Origin: Hyphomicrobium denitrificans ATCC 51888
Lineage (GTDB): Bacteria > Pseudomonadota > Alphaproteobacteria > Rhizobiales > Hyphomicrobiaceae
Length of the DNA stretch: 64,000 bases
Assembly (NCBI RefSeq): GCF_000143145.1
Contig: NC_014313.1
Coordinates: 2,728,001-2,792,000 of the forward strand
Direction: 5' to 3'
The translations under genes were made by a program, and so were the position numbers. This document shows positions 45,422 through 54,570 of the stretch, piece after piece (within the stretch, counting starts at the first letter, position 1; each line of letters opens with the position of its first letter). The notes under the pieces were generated by a model. The model did not search any database. It was not told where the DNA came from and saw only the letters and a program-made list of their open reading frames with translations.

Positions 45422-45592
45422 GGTATCCGACGGCAGGTTTCCTGGCTCACGGGTCGCGGCATCTGGCAACCTTCCCGGGATCTCCCAGTGGTACTTTTGC
45501 CATGTGCTCGCCGCTTACAGTTGCGGGGGCAGCTGCGGAGTTCAACCGCATTCCCTTCGAAACCCTCTTGCGAGGGACCATCAGCCCAATCG
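45422..45592 (-). promoter_or_regulatory. Cobalamin riboswitch upstream of cobW
   Basis: On the minus strand the core elements occur in order: a TCCGCAGCTGCCCCCGCAAC segment continuing into TGTAAGCGG, then a pairing region with CCACTGGG and CCGGGAAGG. The B12 box GCCAGGAAACCTGCCGTC lies at about 45428-45445. The element ends about 165 bases before the cobW ATG. It should switch off cobW-cobN-cobG-cobH-cobI-cobJ when adenosylcobalamin is abundant. The adjacent divergent cobP lies on the other strand and is not under it. Confidence 0.93.
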
Positions 45593-45656
45593 ATAAGTGA
45601 CACCCCGTGCTTCGTCAATCGCCCAACGCGCCCTACACATCGATCGAAAGGCCATT

Positions 45657-46181
45657 ATGTCCGATGCCATCCTGCCGCCTTTAACCCTTGTGCTCGGAGG
45701 CGCGCGGTCCGGCAAAAGCTCGTATGCGGAAGGGCTGATCTCGGCGTTGCCGCGGCCGTGGGCGTATGTCGCGACGGCGGAAGCGTTCGACGAGGAAATG
45801 CGTCAGCGCATTGCGCATCATCAGGCGCGGCGCGGACCGGATTGGGTTCAATACGAGACCCCGCTGGACATCGCCGCGACGCTTGCGGGAGAGGCCGCCG
45901 ATCAGCCGTGCCTCGTCGATTGCCTGACGCTCTGGCTCTCGAACCTGATGCACGCCGAGCGGGATATCGCGTGCGAAACAAGCGCGCTCGTCGACGCGCT
46001 TTCGAAACGGTCCGCACCCTGTATCATGGTCTCGAACGAGGTCGGGCTCGGCATCGTGCCGGACAATGCTCTGGCGCGGCGGTTTCGCGATGAAGCCGGC
46101 TGGCTCAATCAGCGCATCGCAGCGGTTGCGGATTGCGTCGTCTTCGTTGCCGCCGGACTACCGATGACTTTGAAAGGTTGA
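45657..46181 (+). CDS. cobP: Adenosylcobinamide kinase/guanylyltransferase
   Basis: A 174-residue bifunctional enzyme of nucleotide-loop assembly, phosphorylating then GMP-activating adenosylcobinamide. P-loop LVLGGARSGKSSYAEGL is followed by the guanylylation region AHHQARRGPDWVQYETP with the acceptor histidine, and VSNEVGLGIVPDNALARRF. The ATG at 45657 is preferred over an in-frame ACG-region start at 45597 that would invade the riboswitch. It overlaps cobO by one base. Confidence 0.95.
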   Translation: MSDAILPPLTLVLGGARSGKSSYAEGLISALPRPWAYVATAEAFDEEMRQRIAHHQARRGPDWVQYETPLDIAATLAGEAADQPCLVDCLTLWLSNLMHAERDIACETSALVDALSKRSAPCIMVSNEVGLGIVPDNALARRFRDEAGWLNQRIAAVADCVVFVAAGLPMTLKG

Positions 46182-46804
46182 TGATGAGCGCTCCAGAAAC
46201 GTCCACGGACGAAGCCGAACGTCACAAGTCGAAAATGGCGAAGCGCAAGGCCGTGCAAGACGCCGAGGTCGCGAGCAAGACGATCAAGAAGGGCGTGCTG
46301 CTCGTTCACACTGGCCCCGGCAAGGGAAAGTCGACGGCGGCGTTTGGGCTCGCACTTCGCGCGCTTGGCCACGGCTGGCGGATCGGCGTCGTGCAGTTCA
46401 TCAAGGGCGCTTGGCAGACCGGCGAACGCGATGCGCTGATGCGTTTCGGCGATCAGGTTTCCTGGCACACGATGGGCGAGGGCTTCACCTGGGAGACGCA
46501 GGACCGTGAGCGCGACATTGCTGCCGCGACGCGTGCGTTTGCAAAGGCTCGCGAGTTGATGGCCGACCCGACGATCCGTCTGTTGATCCTCGACGAATTG
46601 AATATCGCGCTCCGCTACGATTATCTGCCGATCGACGAAGTTGTCGCGGCGTTGCGTGACCGGCGAAGTGATCTGCATGTCGTCGTCACGGGACGGAATG
46701 CAAAGCCCGAGCTTATCGCGCTTGCCGATGGCGTCACCGACATGGGTGCCGTCAAGCATCACTTCGCGGCTGGCATCAAGGCGCAGGAAGGCATCGAATT
46801 TTAG
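46181..46804 (+). CDS. cobO: Cob(I)yrinic acid a,c-diamide adenosyltransferase
   Basis: A 207-residue ATP:corrinoid adenosyltransferase of the CobA/CobO type. It has the unusual P-loop HTGPGKGKSTAAFGLALRAL, then VQFIKGAWQTGERDAL and LILDELNIALRYDYLP, and VVTGRNAKPELIALADGVTD. The start is one of two adjacent ATGs (46181 or 46184), directly at the cobP stop. The first 40 residues are charged and probably flexible. Confidence 0.95.
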   Translation: MMSAPETSTDEAERHKSKMAKRKAVQDAEVASKTIKKGVLLVHTGPGKGKSTAAFGLALRALGHGWRIGVVQFIKGAWQTGERDALMRFGDQVSWHTMGEGFTWETQDRERDIAAATRAFAKARELMADPTIRLLILDELNIALRYDYLPIDEVVAALRDRRSDLHVVVTGRNAKPELIALADGVTDMGAVKHHFAAGIKAQEGIEF

Positions 46805-46880
46805 TGGGGTCGCTTTTCGCACGCATCGATGCGTCTCGATTCGAATACGACCGCCGGCCAGCCGCCTGGGGCTTCACCCC

Positions 46881-46912
46881 ACCCCTAACCCCTCCCCGTT
46901 AAGGGGAGGGGA
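46881..46912. repeat. REP-like palindrome
   Basis: A nine-pair perfect hairpin (CCCCTCCCC at 46889-46897, loop GTTAA, GGGGAGGGG at 46903-46911) is preceded by CACCCCACCCCTAA. Palindromes of this exact type are scattered through intergenic regions of many alphaproteobacterial genomes. There is only one copy in the window. It may also attenuate transcription between cobO and cobQ, but no T-tract follows. Confidence 0.6.
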
Positions 46913-46973
46913 ATTAGTGGAGAAAACCCAAGGTGCGAGTGCCTGTGACTCTCTCTAGATGTTGAGAAAAGAC

Positions 46974-48446
46974 ATGGCCGCGCGGGCGTTGATGTTTTTG
47001 GGGACGGGATCGGATGTCGGCAAATCGCTGATCGTGGCCGGGCTCTGTCGCCTGTTCGCCAATCGCGGCGTGCGCGTCGTGCCGTTCAAGCCGCAGAACA
47101 TGTCGAACAACGCGGCGGTGACGGCAGACGGCGGCGAGATCGGTCGCGCACAGGCGTTGCAGGCGCGCGCCGCACGCGTCGCGGTTTCCGTACATATGAA
47201 TCCCGTGCTGCTGAAACCGCAGAGCGAGACGGGCGCACAGATCATCGTGCAGGGACGCATGGCCGGATCGGCGGCTGCGCGTGATTTTCAGACGAAGAAG
47301 CGTGATCTGTTGCCGGCCGTGCTGGAAAGTTTCGCGCATCTCAAGGCGAACGCAGAACTCGTACTCGTCGAAGGCGCGGGCAGCGCGTCGGAAATCAATC
47401 TGCGCGCCAACGACATCGCCAACATCGGGTTCGCGCGAGCGGCGGATGTTCCGGTCGTGTTGATCGGCGATATCGACCGGGGCGGAGTCATCGCGAGCCT
47501 CGTCGGTACGAAGCATGTGCTCGATTCTGAAGACGCGGCGATGATCCGCGGCTTTATCGTGAACAAAATGCGCGGCGACGCTTCGCTGTTCGCGGATGGG
47601 ATGACGGCGATTGCGCGGCTGACGGATTGGGCTCCGCTTGGGCTCGTTCCCTATTTCGACGAGGCGCGTAAGCTTCCGGCCGAGGACGCGCTCGGGCTGC
47701 GCGATCTGTTGAAGTCAGGTTCGCCCGCGCGCAACGGAAAGCTGACGATTGCCGTGCCGATGCTGCCGCGCATCTCGAACTTCGACGATCTCGATCCGCT
47801 CAGAAACGAGCCGGATGTCAGCGTTGAGATGATCGAACGCGGTCGCGCCATTCCGGCGAATGCCGATCTCATTCTGCTGCCGGGCTCGAAATCGACGATC
47901 GACGATCTGGCGGCGCTACGTGCGGAAGGCTGGGACATTGATATCAAAGCGCACGTTCGGCGCGGTGGACGCGTGCTTGGGCTGTGCGGCGGCTATCAGA
48001 TGCTCGGCACGTCGATTTCCGATCCGCACGGCATTGAAGGCCTAGCGCGTAGCGTCGAGGGGCTTGGAGTGCTCGATGTCGAGACGACGCTTGGGCCGGA
48101 GAAACGACTGGCGAACGTCGAAGGCACGCTCCGCGCAAGTGGGGCTCCGTTCTCGGGCTATGAGATGCACGTCGGCGAGACGACCGGCGCCGATCTCGAG
48201 CGCCCGTTCCTGACGTTTTCGGACGGGCGAAACGATGGCGCGATCTCGCAAGACGGACGCATTGCTGGTTGCTACGTCCACGGGCTGTTTTCATCGGATG
48301 CGGCGCGGGCTGCGTTTCTTTCGGAGCTTGGCGTGAGTGCGACGGGCGAAAGCTACGAGGCGACCGTCGATCGGGTTCTCGACCGTCTTGCGGATCATCT
48401 CGCGAAGCACATCGATTTCGAACAGCTTCTCAAGCTTGCAAAATAA
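46974..48446 (+). CDS. cobQ: Cobyric acid synthase
   Basis: It amidates the b, d, e and g side chains of adenosylcobyrinic acid a,c-diamide. The 490-residue protein has the N-terminal [20 protein letters not shown] and [13 protein letters not shown], and a C-terminal glutaminase domain with the nucleophile cysteine in [11 protein letters not shown]. The ATG at 46974 matches family N termini; an ATG at 46959 is five residues earlier. Its 3' end overlaps cobD by 17 bases (convergent). Confidence 0.96.
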   Translation: MAARALMFLGTGSDVGKSLIVAGLCRLFANRGVRVVPFKPQNMSNNAAVTADGGEIGRAQALQARAARVAVSVHMNPVLLKPQSETGAQIIVQGRMAGSAAARDFQTKKRDLLPAVLESFAHLKANAELVLVEGAGSASEINLRANDIANIGFARAADVPVVLIGDIDRGGVIASLVGTKHVLDSEDAAMIRGFIVNKMRGDASLFADGMTAIARLTDWAPLGLVPYFDEARKLPAEDALGLRDLLKSGSPARNGKLTIAVPMLPRISNFDDLDPLRNEPDVSVEMIERGRAIPANADLILLPGSKSTIDDLAALRAEGWDIDIKAHVRRGGRVLGLCGGYQMLGTSISDPHGIEGLARSVEGLGVLDVETTLGPEKRLANVEGTLRASGAPFSGYEMHVGETTGADLERPFLTFSDGRNDGAISQDGRIAGCYVHGLFSSDAARAAFLSELGVSATGESYEATVDRVLDRLADHLAKHIDFEQLLKLAK

Positions 48447-49404
48447 GTACGATCCCTGAAAGACCTGCGATCATCAGCGCCCACGCGACGCCCGCGAGGC
48501 GCAATGCACGCTCGATGTCGTCCGCCGTCGCCTCGCGCCGTCCGTCGCCCATATAGGCATCTTCGACGTGCGTTGCGCCGTAAGTCTTCGGGCCGTTGAG
48601 CTTGAGACCGAGGGCGCCCGCCATCGCGCTTTCCGGCCAACCTGCGTTCGGCGAGCGATGGCGATGCGCGTCGCGACGCATGGCACGGAACGCGTTGTCC
48701 ATCGAGCCATTCGGGATGAACCGCGCCGCCAGCGCGAACAGAAATCCGGTCAAGCGCGACGCGGGCAGATTGACGAGATCATCGAGGCGCGCCGCCGCCC
48801 AGCCGAATGCCTCGTGACGCGGCGTGCGGTGGCCGATCATGCTGTCTGCCGTGTTGATCGCCTTATAAGCGGCAAGGCCGGGTAATCCGAGCAGCGCGAA
48901 CCAGACAACAGGCGCGGTGATGCCGTCGGAAGCGTTCTCGGCAAGACTTTCGATCGCAGCGCGCGCGACGCCGTGCTCGTCCAGCGTTTCGGGATTACGT
49001 CCGACGATACGGCCGACCATCGTGCGCCCGGCGTCGAGCCCTTCGTTGCGCAGAGCCTGCGCGACATCGCGAACGTGGTCGTAGAGGCTGCGGCTCGCGA
49101 GCATCGTCGAGGCAATCAGGACAAGCGCGATATTTCCGAGCCACGTCGAAGCCAACGTGATTTGAACGATCCACGCGAGACCGGCAGGGATCGCAACGAG
49201 GACGATCAGCGCAAGCACGCCGGATGCCTTGCGCGCGGCTCGGCTTTCATCGTCGCGATTGAGGTCGCGGTCGAGTTTTGAAATCAGTGCGCCGATCCAG
49301 GTGACCGGATGTCCAATGAGCTTATAAAGTCGCTGCGGATAGCCGAACAGCGCTTCGACTCCGAGCGCGGCGACAAGAATAATCAATGTCGTCGCGAGCG
49401 ACAT
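48430..49404 (-). CDS. cobD: Adenosylcobinamide-phosphate synthase (CbiB type)
   Basis: A 324-residue membrane protein with about five hydrophobic segments. It joins aminopropanol (phosphate) to cobyric acid. Landmarks are [40 protein letters not shown] and [20 protein letters not shown]. It is 45 bases downstream of the bluB-cobA gene on the same strand. Confidence 0.95.
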   Translation of the reverse strand: MSLATTLIILVAALGVEALFGYPQRLYKLIGHPVTWIGALISKLDRDLNRDDESRAARKASGVLALIVLVAIPAGLAWIVQITLASTWLGNIALVLIASTMLASRSLYDHVRDVAQALRNEGLDAGRTMVGRIVGRNPETLDEHGVARAAIESLAENASDGITAPVVWFALLGLPGLAAYKAINTADSMIGHRTPRHEAFGWAAARLDDLVNLPASRLTGFLFALAARFIPNGSMDNAFRAMRRDAHRHRSPNAGWPESAMAGALGLKLNGPKTYGATHVEDAYMGDGRREATADDIERALRLAGVAWALMIAGLSGIVLILQA

Positions 49405-49449
49405 GACCGCTATCGAGCCTGCGAAAGGAAAGAGCGAGATCTCATTGCA

Positions 49450-50946
49450 TCAGCTGGCGATCGGCAGGCCGCCGATAGCGGATGCAAGCGTGCTCGCCTC
49501 CTTGGCGTCGGCCGTCGTCGCATGGCGCAGAGCTTCGCCGATCATGACCAAGACGGGGCCGTCCGGATGCGCGGCGTCAAGCTCCGCCGCGATCTTTCCA
49601 ACGGAGGAGAGAAAGACTTGCTCATCGGGGCGCGTGGCATTCGCGACGGCAATGGCGGGCGTGTTAGGATCGAGGCCGTGCGAGATCGCAGCCTCGGTCA
49701 ATTCGCTGAGGGTGCGCTTCGGCATATAGACGACCGTCGTTGCTGCAACGTCCGCAACGGATGCCCAATCGATGTCGGCGGGCAGATGGCCGCGCCGGTC
49801 ATGCGCGGTGATGAACTGCAAGCGGCGGGCATAATCGCGATGTGTCAGCGCGACCTTCAGACCGGCTGCGGCGCCCTGCGCCGAGGTCACGCCCGCAACG
49901 ACGGAAATGGGAACGCCGGCTTCCTGGCACGCGGATATTTCTTCCCCTGCCCGGCCGAAGATCAGAGGATCGCCGGATTTCAGCCGCACGACGCTCAAGC
50001 CCTCGCGCGCCAAGCGGATGATTTCGGCGTTGATGTCGGGTTGCTTGCAGGATTTGCGATAGCCGCGCTTGCCGACGTCGATCAGCTGCGCGCCGGGGCG
50101 CACGCACGCAAGGATGGGCTTCGCGACGAGATCATCGAAGAGAACAGCGTCGGCCGATTGCAATGCGCGCAAGGCTTTGACGGTCAGCAGGTCAGGATCG
50201 CCCGGGCCTGCGCCGACGAGGGTGACGGTTCCCATCTTCGCCCGCTGACCGGACTCGCTCGCGCCGACAGCGCTCGCCGACGACCCCAGTTCCGAATATC
50301 TCGTTTCAAATGGCGTGCGCGGTTGCCATCCGAGGCGCTCAAGCTCCGGATCGAGGTGCTCTTCCTCGGGCCAGCCGAGAAGCAGGTAGCCGATGAATTT
50401 CCAGTGCGCCGGAGCGCCGAGCATCGCCGAGATTATCGCTGGATCGACAATCGACACCCAGCCCATGCCGAGCCCAGCCTCGCGCGCCGCGAGCCAGAGT
50501 GTCGTGACCATGCACGCGCACGAGCTTTCGAGCGTTTCAGGCATCGTCTGACGGCCGAGGCCGTGGCCTTGCGCAGCATCATGATCGCAAAAGACCGCGA
50601 GATGGACCGGAGCCGCGTCGAAACCCGCGAGCTTCAATTTGTTGTACAGATTGGCTCGTTCATCGCTGTACGCCTCAGCCGATTTGCGACGCTGCGATTC
50701 GAAGTTTTCGACGACCGCGGCGCGCACCGCGCTGTCTTTGATATTCACGATGCGCCACGGCTGGCTGTTGCCGACGGAGGGCGATAGATCGGCGAGACGC
50801 AGCAGCCGATCGATCAGCGCGTCAGGCACTGGGTCCGACTTGAACCGGCGCACGTCGCGCCTCCAGCGTATCAATTGCGTCAGCGAGATCGGAGCGGCCT
50901 GGCCGTCAAATGAATTTTCAGAATCGCGAGATGCCATTGGCAACAT
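49450..50946 (-). CDS. Fused BluB (DMB synthase) and CobA (uroporphyrinogen-III methyltransferase)
   Basis: A single open frame of 498 residues. Residues about 20-215 are BluB, the flavin-destructive nitroreductase-fold enzyme that makes 5,6-dimethylbenzimidazole: RWRRDVRRFKSDPVP, LSPSVGNSQPWR and GLGMGWVSIVDP. Residues about 238-490 are SUMT/CobA: VTLVGAGPGDPDLLTVKALR, VRLKSGDPLIFGRAGEE, VVAGVTSAQGAAAGLKVALT. A 20-residue Ser/Ala/Glu-rich linker (about 218-237) joins them. Fusion puts the first committed step and lower-ligand synthesis in one polypeptide. An internal ATG at codon 238 could still make free CobA, but it lacks a strong ribosome site. Confidence 0.9.
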   Translation of the reverse strand: MLPMASRDSENSFDGQAAPISLTQLIRWRRDVRRFKSDPVPDALIDRLLRLADLSPSVGNSQPWRIVNIKDSAVRAAVVENFESQRRKSAEAYSDERANLYNKLKLAGFDAAPVHLAVFCDHDAAQGHGLGRQTMPETLESSCACMVTTLWLAAREAGLGMGWVSIVDPAIISAMLGAPAHWKFIGYLLLGWPEEEHLDPELERLGWQPRTPFETRYSELGSSASAVGASESGQRAKMGTVTLVGAGPGDPDLLTVKALRALQSADAVLFDDLVAKPILACVRPGAQLIDVGKRGYRKSCKQPDINAEIIRLAREGLSVVRLKSGDPLIFGRAGEEISACQEAGVPISVVAGVTSAQGAAAGLKVALTHRDYARRLQFITAHDRRGHLPADIDWASVADVAATTVVYMPKRTLSELTEAAISHGLDPNTPAIAVANATRPDEQVFLSSVGKIAAELDAAHPDGPVLVMIGEALRHATTADAKEASTLASAIGGLPIAS

Positions 50947-51200
50947 TTACCCGGTTTCGGACCGCGCTACAGAGTCCAAAACGCTCCTATAGCACCTTTG
51001 GCCGGCAGTCAGAGAGGCCCGAGGTCGCAATCGCGATGGCATTTGCGAGCGTCCCTAAGAACTTAGGTGCCTCTTTCGACGCCATTCAGCCGGTTTTTTC
51101 CTCGCGCCGATAATTTTAGCGGACGAAATTTCAAATTAATCGCTGCTAACCAAATCGGCATGGCGGCAGGCGGTCGTTGCATCAGCGCTCGCCCGACAAT

Positions 51201-52034
51201 TCACGCCGATTGAATGGCTCCGTTGCAGGCGGCGCAGAGGTGGTCGTCGCACTGCGCGTCTCCGGCGCGGCGCGGGCTTCCACACCGGGCGCAGAGTTCG
51301 TGATGGCCCCGATGGACGCCGTGCTCCAGCGCGACGCGTTCGTCGAAGACGAAACACTCGCCGCGCCATAGGCTTTCGTCAGCAGGGATTTCCTGGAGGT
51401 ACTTGAGAATGCCGCCGCTCAGTTGATGAACGTCGGTGAACCCTTGCGCGAGGAGATACGAGCTTGCCTTCTCGCAACGGATGCCACCAGTGCAGAACAT
51501 CGCGATTTTCTTGTCCGGCGTGCTGTCGAGTTCGGACGATATGTACTCGCGGAATGCGCTGAACGAGCGCGTGCGTGGATTGCGTGCGCCTTCGAACGTT
51601 CCGATGCCGAATTCGTAATCGTTGCGCGTGTCGATGACGACCACATCAGGGTCGGAGATCAGCGCGTTCCAATCTTTCGGTTCGACGAGGTGACCGGTCA
51701 ACGTCGACGGACGCAGACCGGGAACGCCGAAGGTGACGATCTCTCGTTTGACCTTTACCTTGAAGCGCTTGAACGGATGCGCGGCCGCGTAAGAATATTT
51801 GACGCCGAGAGTCGCGAAACGAGCGTCTGATCGAAGTCTGGTGATAACGGCCGCGATGTCGGCGTCGGGTCCAGAAATCGTGGCGTTGATGCCTTCAGGC
51901 GCGATGAGGATCGTTCCCTTGACGTCGCACTCCACGCAGAATGCGCGAAGCTCGCGCTGCAGGGCTGCGGGGTCATCGATATCGACGAATTTGTAAAACG
52001 CGGCGACCGTCGTGCGCGCTGCTTGATCAATCAT
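51201..52034 (-). CDS. trhO: tRNA uridine-34 5-hydroxylase TrhO (rhodanese family)
   Basis: A 277-residue protein of the YceA/TrhO family, which uses oxygen to make 5-hydroxyuridine at tRNA position 34. The N-terminal acylphosphatase-like part (about 8-95, GTILIAPEGINATISG) is followed by a rhodanese domain (about 115-215) with active-site MFCTGGIRCEKASSYL. A C-terminal region with CARCGSP and CAACNGA looks like a zinc site. It is separated from bluB-cobA by 254 bases. Confidence 0.93.
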   Translation of the reverse strand: MIDQAARTTVAAFYKFVDIDDPAALQRELRAFCVECDVKGTILIAPEGINATISGPDADIAAVITRLRSDARFATLGVKYSYAAAHPFKRFKVKVKREIVTFGVPGLRPSTLTGHLVEPKDWNALISDPDVVVIDTRNDYEFGIGTFEGARNPRTRSFSAFREYISSELDSTPDKKIAMFCTGGIRCEKASSYLLAQGFTDVHQLSGGILKYLQEIPADESLWRGECFVFDERVALEHGVHRGHHELCARCGSPRRAGDAQCDDHLCAACNGAIQSA

Positions 52035-52085
52035 CGTGTCGTGAACTCGTTATTCGTTTTCGTATGTTGACGCCGCATGAGGGCT

Positions 52086-54035
52086 TCATGGCAGGGTGCC
52101 AGGCTTCCCGCTTTCGATTGACTGGGCCGCCGTTTCGCCAGGCCATAAGACCGGAGCGAGGAGTTTCGCCGCTATCAGCTTCTCACCGGCGACGGTCAAG
52201 TGGTTATCATCGAAATAGAGGACCGCACCATCGATCGCCGCCTTGCATTCGTTCTCATTGCAGAGCGCCGGAAGCAAGGAAATATAGGTCGCGCCGGCGG
52301 CCGTCGCGATCCCGGCAAGGGTGGCGTCGAGTGTCCGCAAGGCCTTCATGTCGGGGCGAAAAGCATATGTCTCGGGCTTTGTTCCGAGCATGGCTTGTCG
52401 CGCGAGCGTGGCCGGGACGGGTAGCTGGTTCGGGTGCGGCGGCACCTGACCAAACAGAATGACGCGGTGGCCAGCAGACGACATCGCCCGGAGCGCCGCT
52501 TCCAGACCTCGCGTGAAGTCGACCGAATACTCCTGCGTCCACGCGACCGCGTTTGCCGCCACAACGATCGTCGTCGGCGCAAGCGCAACCAGATGCTCGA
52601 TCGTTTTCGCGTTATACGCGGGGCATTCGCCTTTGCCAGGGTATGTAAAATCGAGCGCGGGCGGACAGCCTGATGCGGTCAATTCGCGGACGCTCTCATT
52701 CCTGAGTTCTGCGAGCGCGCCCAGCGCGACGGCCAACTCGGCGCCGTGGCTGTCGCCATAGACGATGGTGGCCGGCGCGACGGGCGCTCCGAGAACACAG
52801 GATTTGTCGAAGTCGCCGGCGAGCGTGCCGTCGAAATGGCAGTCGGTGCGCCGGGCGCTGGCGTCCTGGGCTCCCGCCGCGATGCTCAGAATTTCTTCCG
52901 GGAAACGCTTTGGCATTCCCTGTACGCTCACGAGCATCGCCGCCGACGCCGCCAGCGCTCCGAGACTCAATCCGCCGCCCGCGAATACCGCTTTCCTGCT
53001 CGACATCGCGCCTGCACGGCGGCGGAACGGCGTTTCGACGAAGCGCCACGTCAGGATCGAAAGTGCGGTTGCCACCGCGATCAAAGTCAGTTGCTGAGTT
53101 GGCGTGAACGGCTGCACGAGCAGCAGCTTCGCGAAGACGATCAGCGGCCAGTGCCAGAGGTACAGGCTGTAGGAAATCAGACCGACGAACACGATCGGCG
53201 CAAAGCTCAAGCCGCGCGCGACGATCGTGGTGCCGCCCGCCCAAATGATCAGCGCTGCGCCGAGGCATGGCAGCAAGGCGGCATATCCTGGGAACGGGGT
53301 CTTCTCACCGAAGCAGATAACGGCCACGGCAATAGCGAACAGTCCGATGGTGCTTGCGCTTTCCCGCTGCCACGTCCGCGCCGGAGCGGGAATAAGCCCG
53401 AGCGCGATGACACTGCCCAGCAGCAGTTCCCAAGCGCGGGTGTGGATCAGGAAATACGCGGAGCGGTTATTATCAGGTGTCAGCGCAATACTCATGGCGA
53501 GCGAGATCACGAATGCGCCGCAGACGAAAAGTGATACGCCTTTCCGTCCGAACCGATAAGCGAACGAGAGCAGAAGCGGAAACGCAACATAGAACTGCTC
53601 TTCGACGCCGAGGCTCCACGTGTGCAGTAGCGGCTGCGTCGCGGCGGCCGGGTCGAAATACCCGGTCATGCTCGAGAACCAGACGTTGCTCACCGAGAGT
53701 GCCGCCGCCAGGAGGCTCGCGGCATACGCCTTCAATTCACTCGGTAGCAGAACGGCGACGGCGGCGACCGTCGAAAAGGCGCAGACAAAGACCAGAGCCG
53801 GGACGATCCGACGGATGCGCCGCTCGTAAAAGTTCGCGAGGCTGAACCTGCCCGCGCGCAGATCGGCGGCAATGATCTGGGTGATCAGAAATCCGGAGAG
53901 CACGAAGAACACGTCGACGCCGACGTAACCGCCGGAGAATGGCTTCATGCCGAGGTGGCAGAGAAACACGGAGACGACCGCGACGGCCCTCAGACCGTCG
54001 AGTTCGGGTCGATATCCGAGATGTCCGTCCCTCAC
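52086..54035 (-). CDS. OafA/YrhL-type acyltransferase with SGNH domain
   Basis: A 649-residue membrane protein. The N-terminal acyltransferase-3 domain (about 1-350) has ten or so helices, the start YRPELDGLRAVAVVSVFLCH with the catalytic histidine, and EQFYVAFPLLL. The C-terminal periplasmic SGNH domain (about 400-649) carries IVYGDSHGAEL and the DDNHLTVAGEKL catalytic Asp/His. Such proteins O-acetylate LPS, capsule or other surface glycans. The substrate cannot be read from sequence. The start is GTG at 54035. It is next to a tRNA gene, but I see no sign of integration. Confidence 0.9.
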   Translation of the reverse strand: MRDGHLGYRPELDGLRAVAVVSVFLCHLGMKPFSGGYVGVDVFFVLSGFLITQIIAADLRAGRFSLANFYERRIRRIVPALVFVCAFSTVAAVAVLLPSELKAYAASLLAAALSVSNVWFSSMTGYFDPAAATQPLLHTWSLGVEEQFYVAFPLLLSFAYRFGRKGVSLFVCGAFVISLAMSIALTPDNNRSAYFLIHTRAWELLLGSVIALGLIPAPARTWQRESASTIGLFAIAVAVICFGEKTPFPGYAALLPCLGAALIIWAGGTTIVARGLSFAPIVFVGLISYSLYLWHWPLIVFAKLLLVQPFTPTQQLTLIAVATALSILTWRFVETPFRRRAGAMSSRKAVFAGGGLSLGALAASAAMLVSVQGMPKRFPEEILSIAAGAQDASARRTDCHFDGTLAGDFDKSCVLGAPVAPATIVYGDSHGAELAVALGALAELRNESVRELTASGCPPALDFTYPGKGECPAYNAKTIEHLVALAPTTIVVAANAVAWTQEYSVDFTRGLEAALRAMSSAGHRVILFGQVPPHPNQLPVPATLARQAMLGTKPETYAFRPDMKALRTLDATLAGIATAAGATYISLLPALCNENECKAAIDGAVLYFDDNHLTVAGEKLIAAKLLAPVLWPGETAAQSIESGKPGTLP

Positions 54036-54167
54036 CCGTCACACTCCAGCAGCGTCGCCCGCTATAACGCAGGCAGACTGCTATACCCAGCGCCGCGCTT
54101 TTGTCGGTGCGAAGGCATTGAGCGAAAACTGCAGACGTTGAGGGATTTAGTACGGGGGAAGGGCAAA

Positions 54168-54243
54168 TGGTGCCCAGGGCCGGAATTGAACCAGCGACAC
54201 TGCGATTTTCAGTCGCATGCTCTACCAACTGAGCTACCTGGGC
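54168..54243 (-). tRNA. tRNA-Phe (GAA)
   Basis: A complete cloverleaf on the minus strand: acceptor GCCCAGG/CCTGGGC, D arm with AGCTCAGTTGGTAGAGC, anticodon loop CTGAAAA giving GAA, T loop GTTCAATTC, and an encoded CCA end. Confidence 0.97.
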
Positions 54244-54335
54244 TTGCCTCCGCGGCCAGGGGCCCATGCGAAGTCCGGCCCTTATAGAGAGGCGTTTGCG
54301 TTGATGCAAGCGCGACGAAAACGCGTTGCCCGGCT

Positions 54336-54557
54336 TTATTCTTCTTCGCTCCCAGGCCCCATGTCTCCACCCCGGGGCCGATCGCCGTCGCCCTCGTCCT
54401 CTTCGCGGCCAGGCACCGCGTAGGCACCGCCGAGCCATTTGGCGAGATCGATGTCGGCGCACCGTTTCGAGCAGAAGGGGCGATAGGCTTCGGCCGCCGG
54501 TTTACGGCAGATCGGGCAGCGCACGGGCTTGCTGGCAGGTTCGGAAGACGGACACAT
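54336..54557 (-). CDS. yacG: YacG, zinc-finger DNA gyrase inhibitor
   Basis: A 73-residue protein with the YacG zinc-binding pattern CPICRKPAAEAYRPFCSKRC, followed by a DLAKWLGGAYAVPG segment. In E. coli YacG binds gyrase and blocks DNA binding. The C terminus is an acidic tail (EEDEGDGD). It is 13 bases downstream of maf, the usual alphaproteobacterial order. Confidence 0.93.
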   Translation of the reverse strand: MCPSSEPASKPVRCPICRKPAAEAYRPFCSKRCADIDLAKWLGGAYAVPGREEDEGDGDRPRGGDMGPGSEEE

Positions 54558-54570
54558 AGGATCAAACCGC

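Noticed and set aside
49309..50787. A 492-residue plus-strand frame opposite bluB-cobA
   Set aside because: It is an antisense shadow of a gene with complete BluB and CobA motifs.
50947..51200. Second cobalamin riboswitch upstream of bluB-cobA
   Set aside because: No B12 box (GCCAGGAAACCTGCC-like) or core stem is present. The same is true of the 17-base cobK/cobL gap.
54036..54335. Integration site at tRNA-Phe
   Set aside because: The tRNA is intact and neither side has an integrase, a duplicated tRNA 3' end or a composition change.
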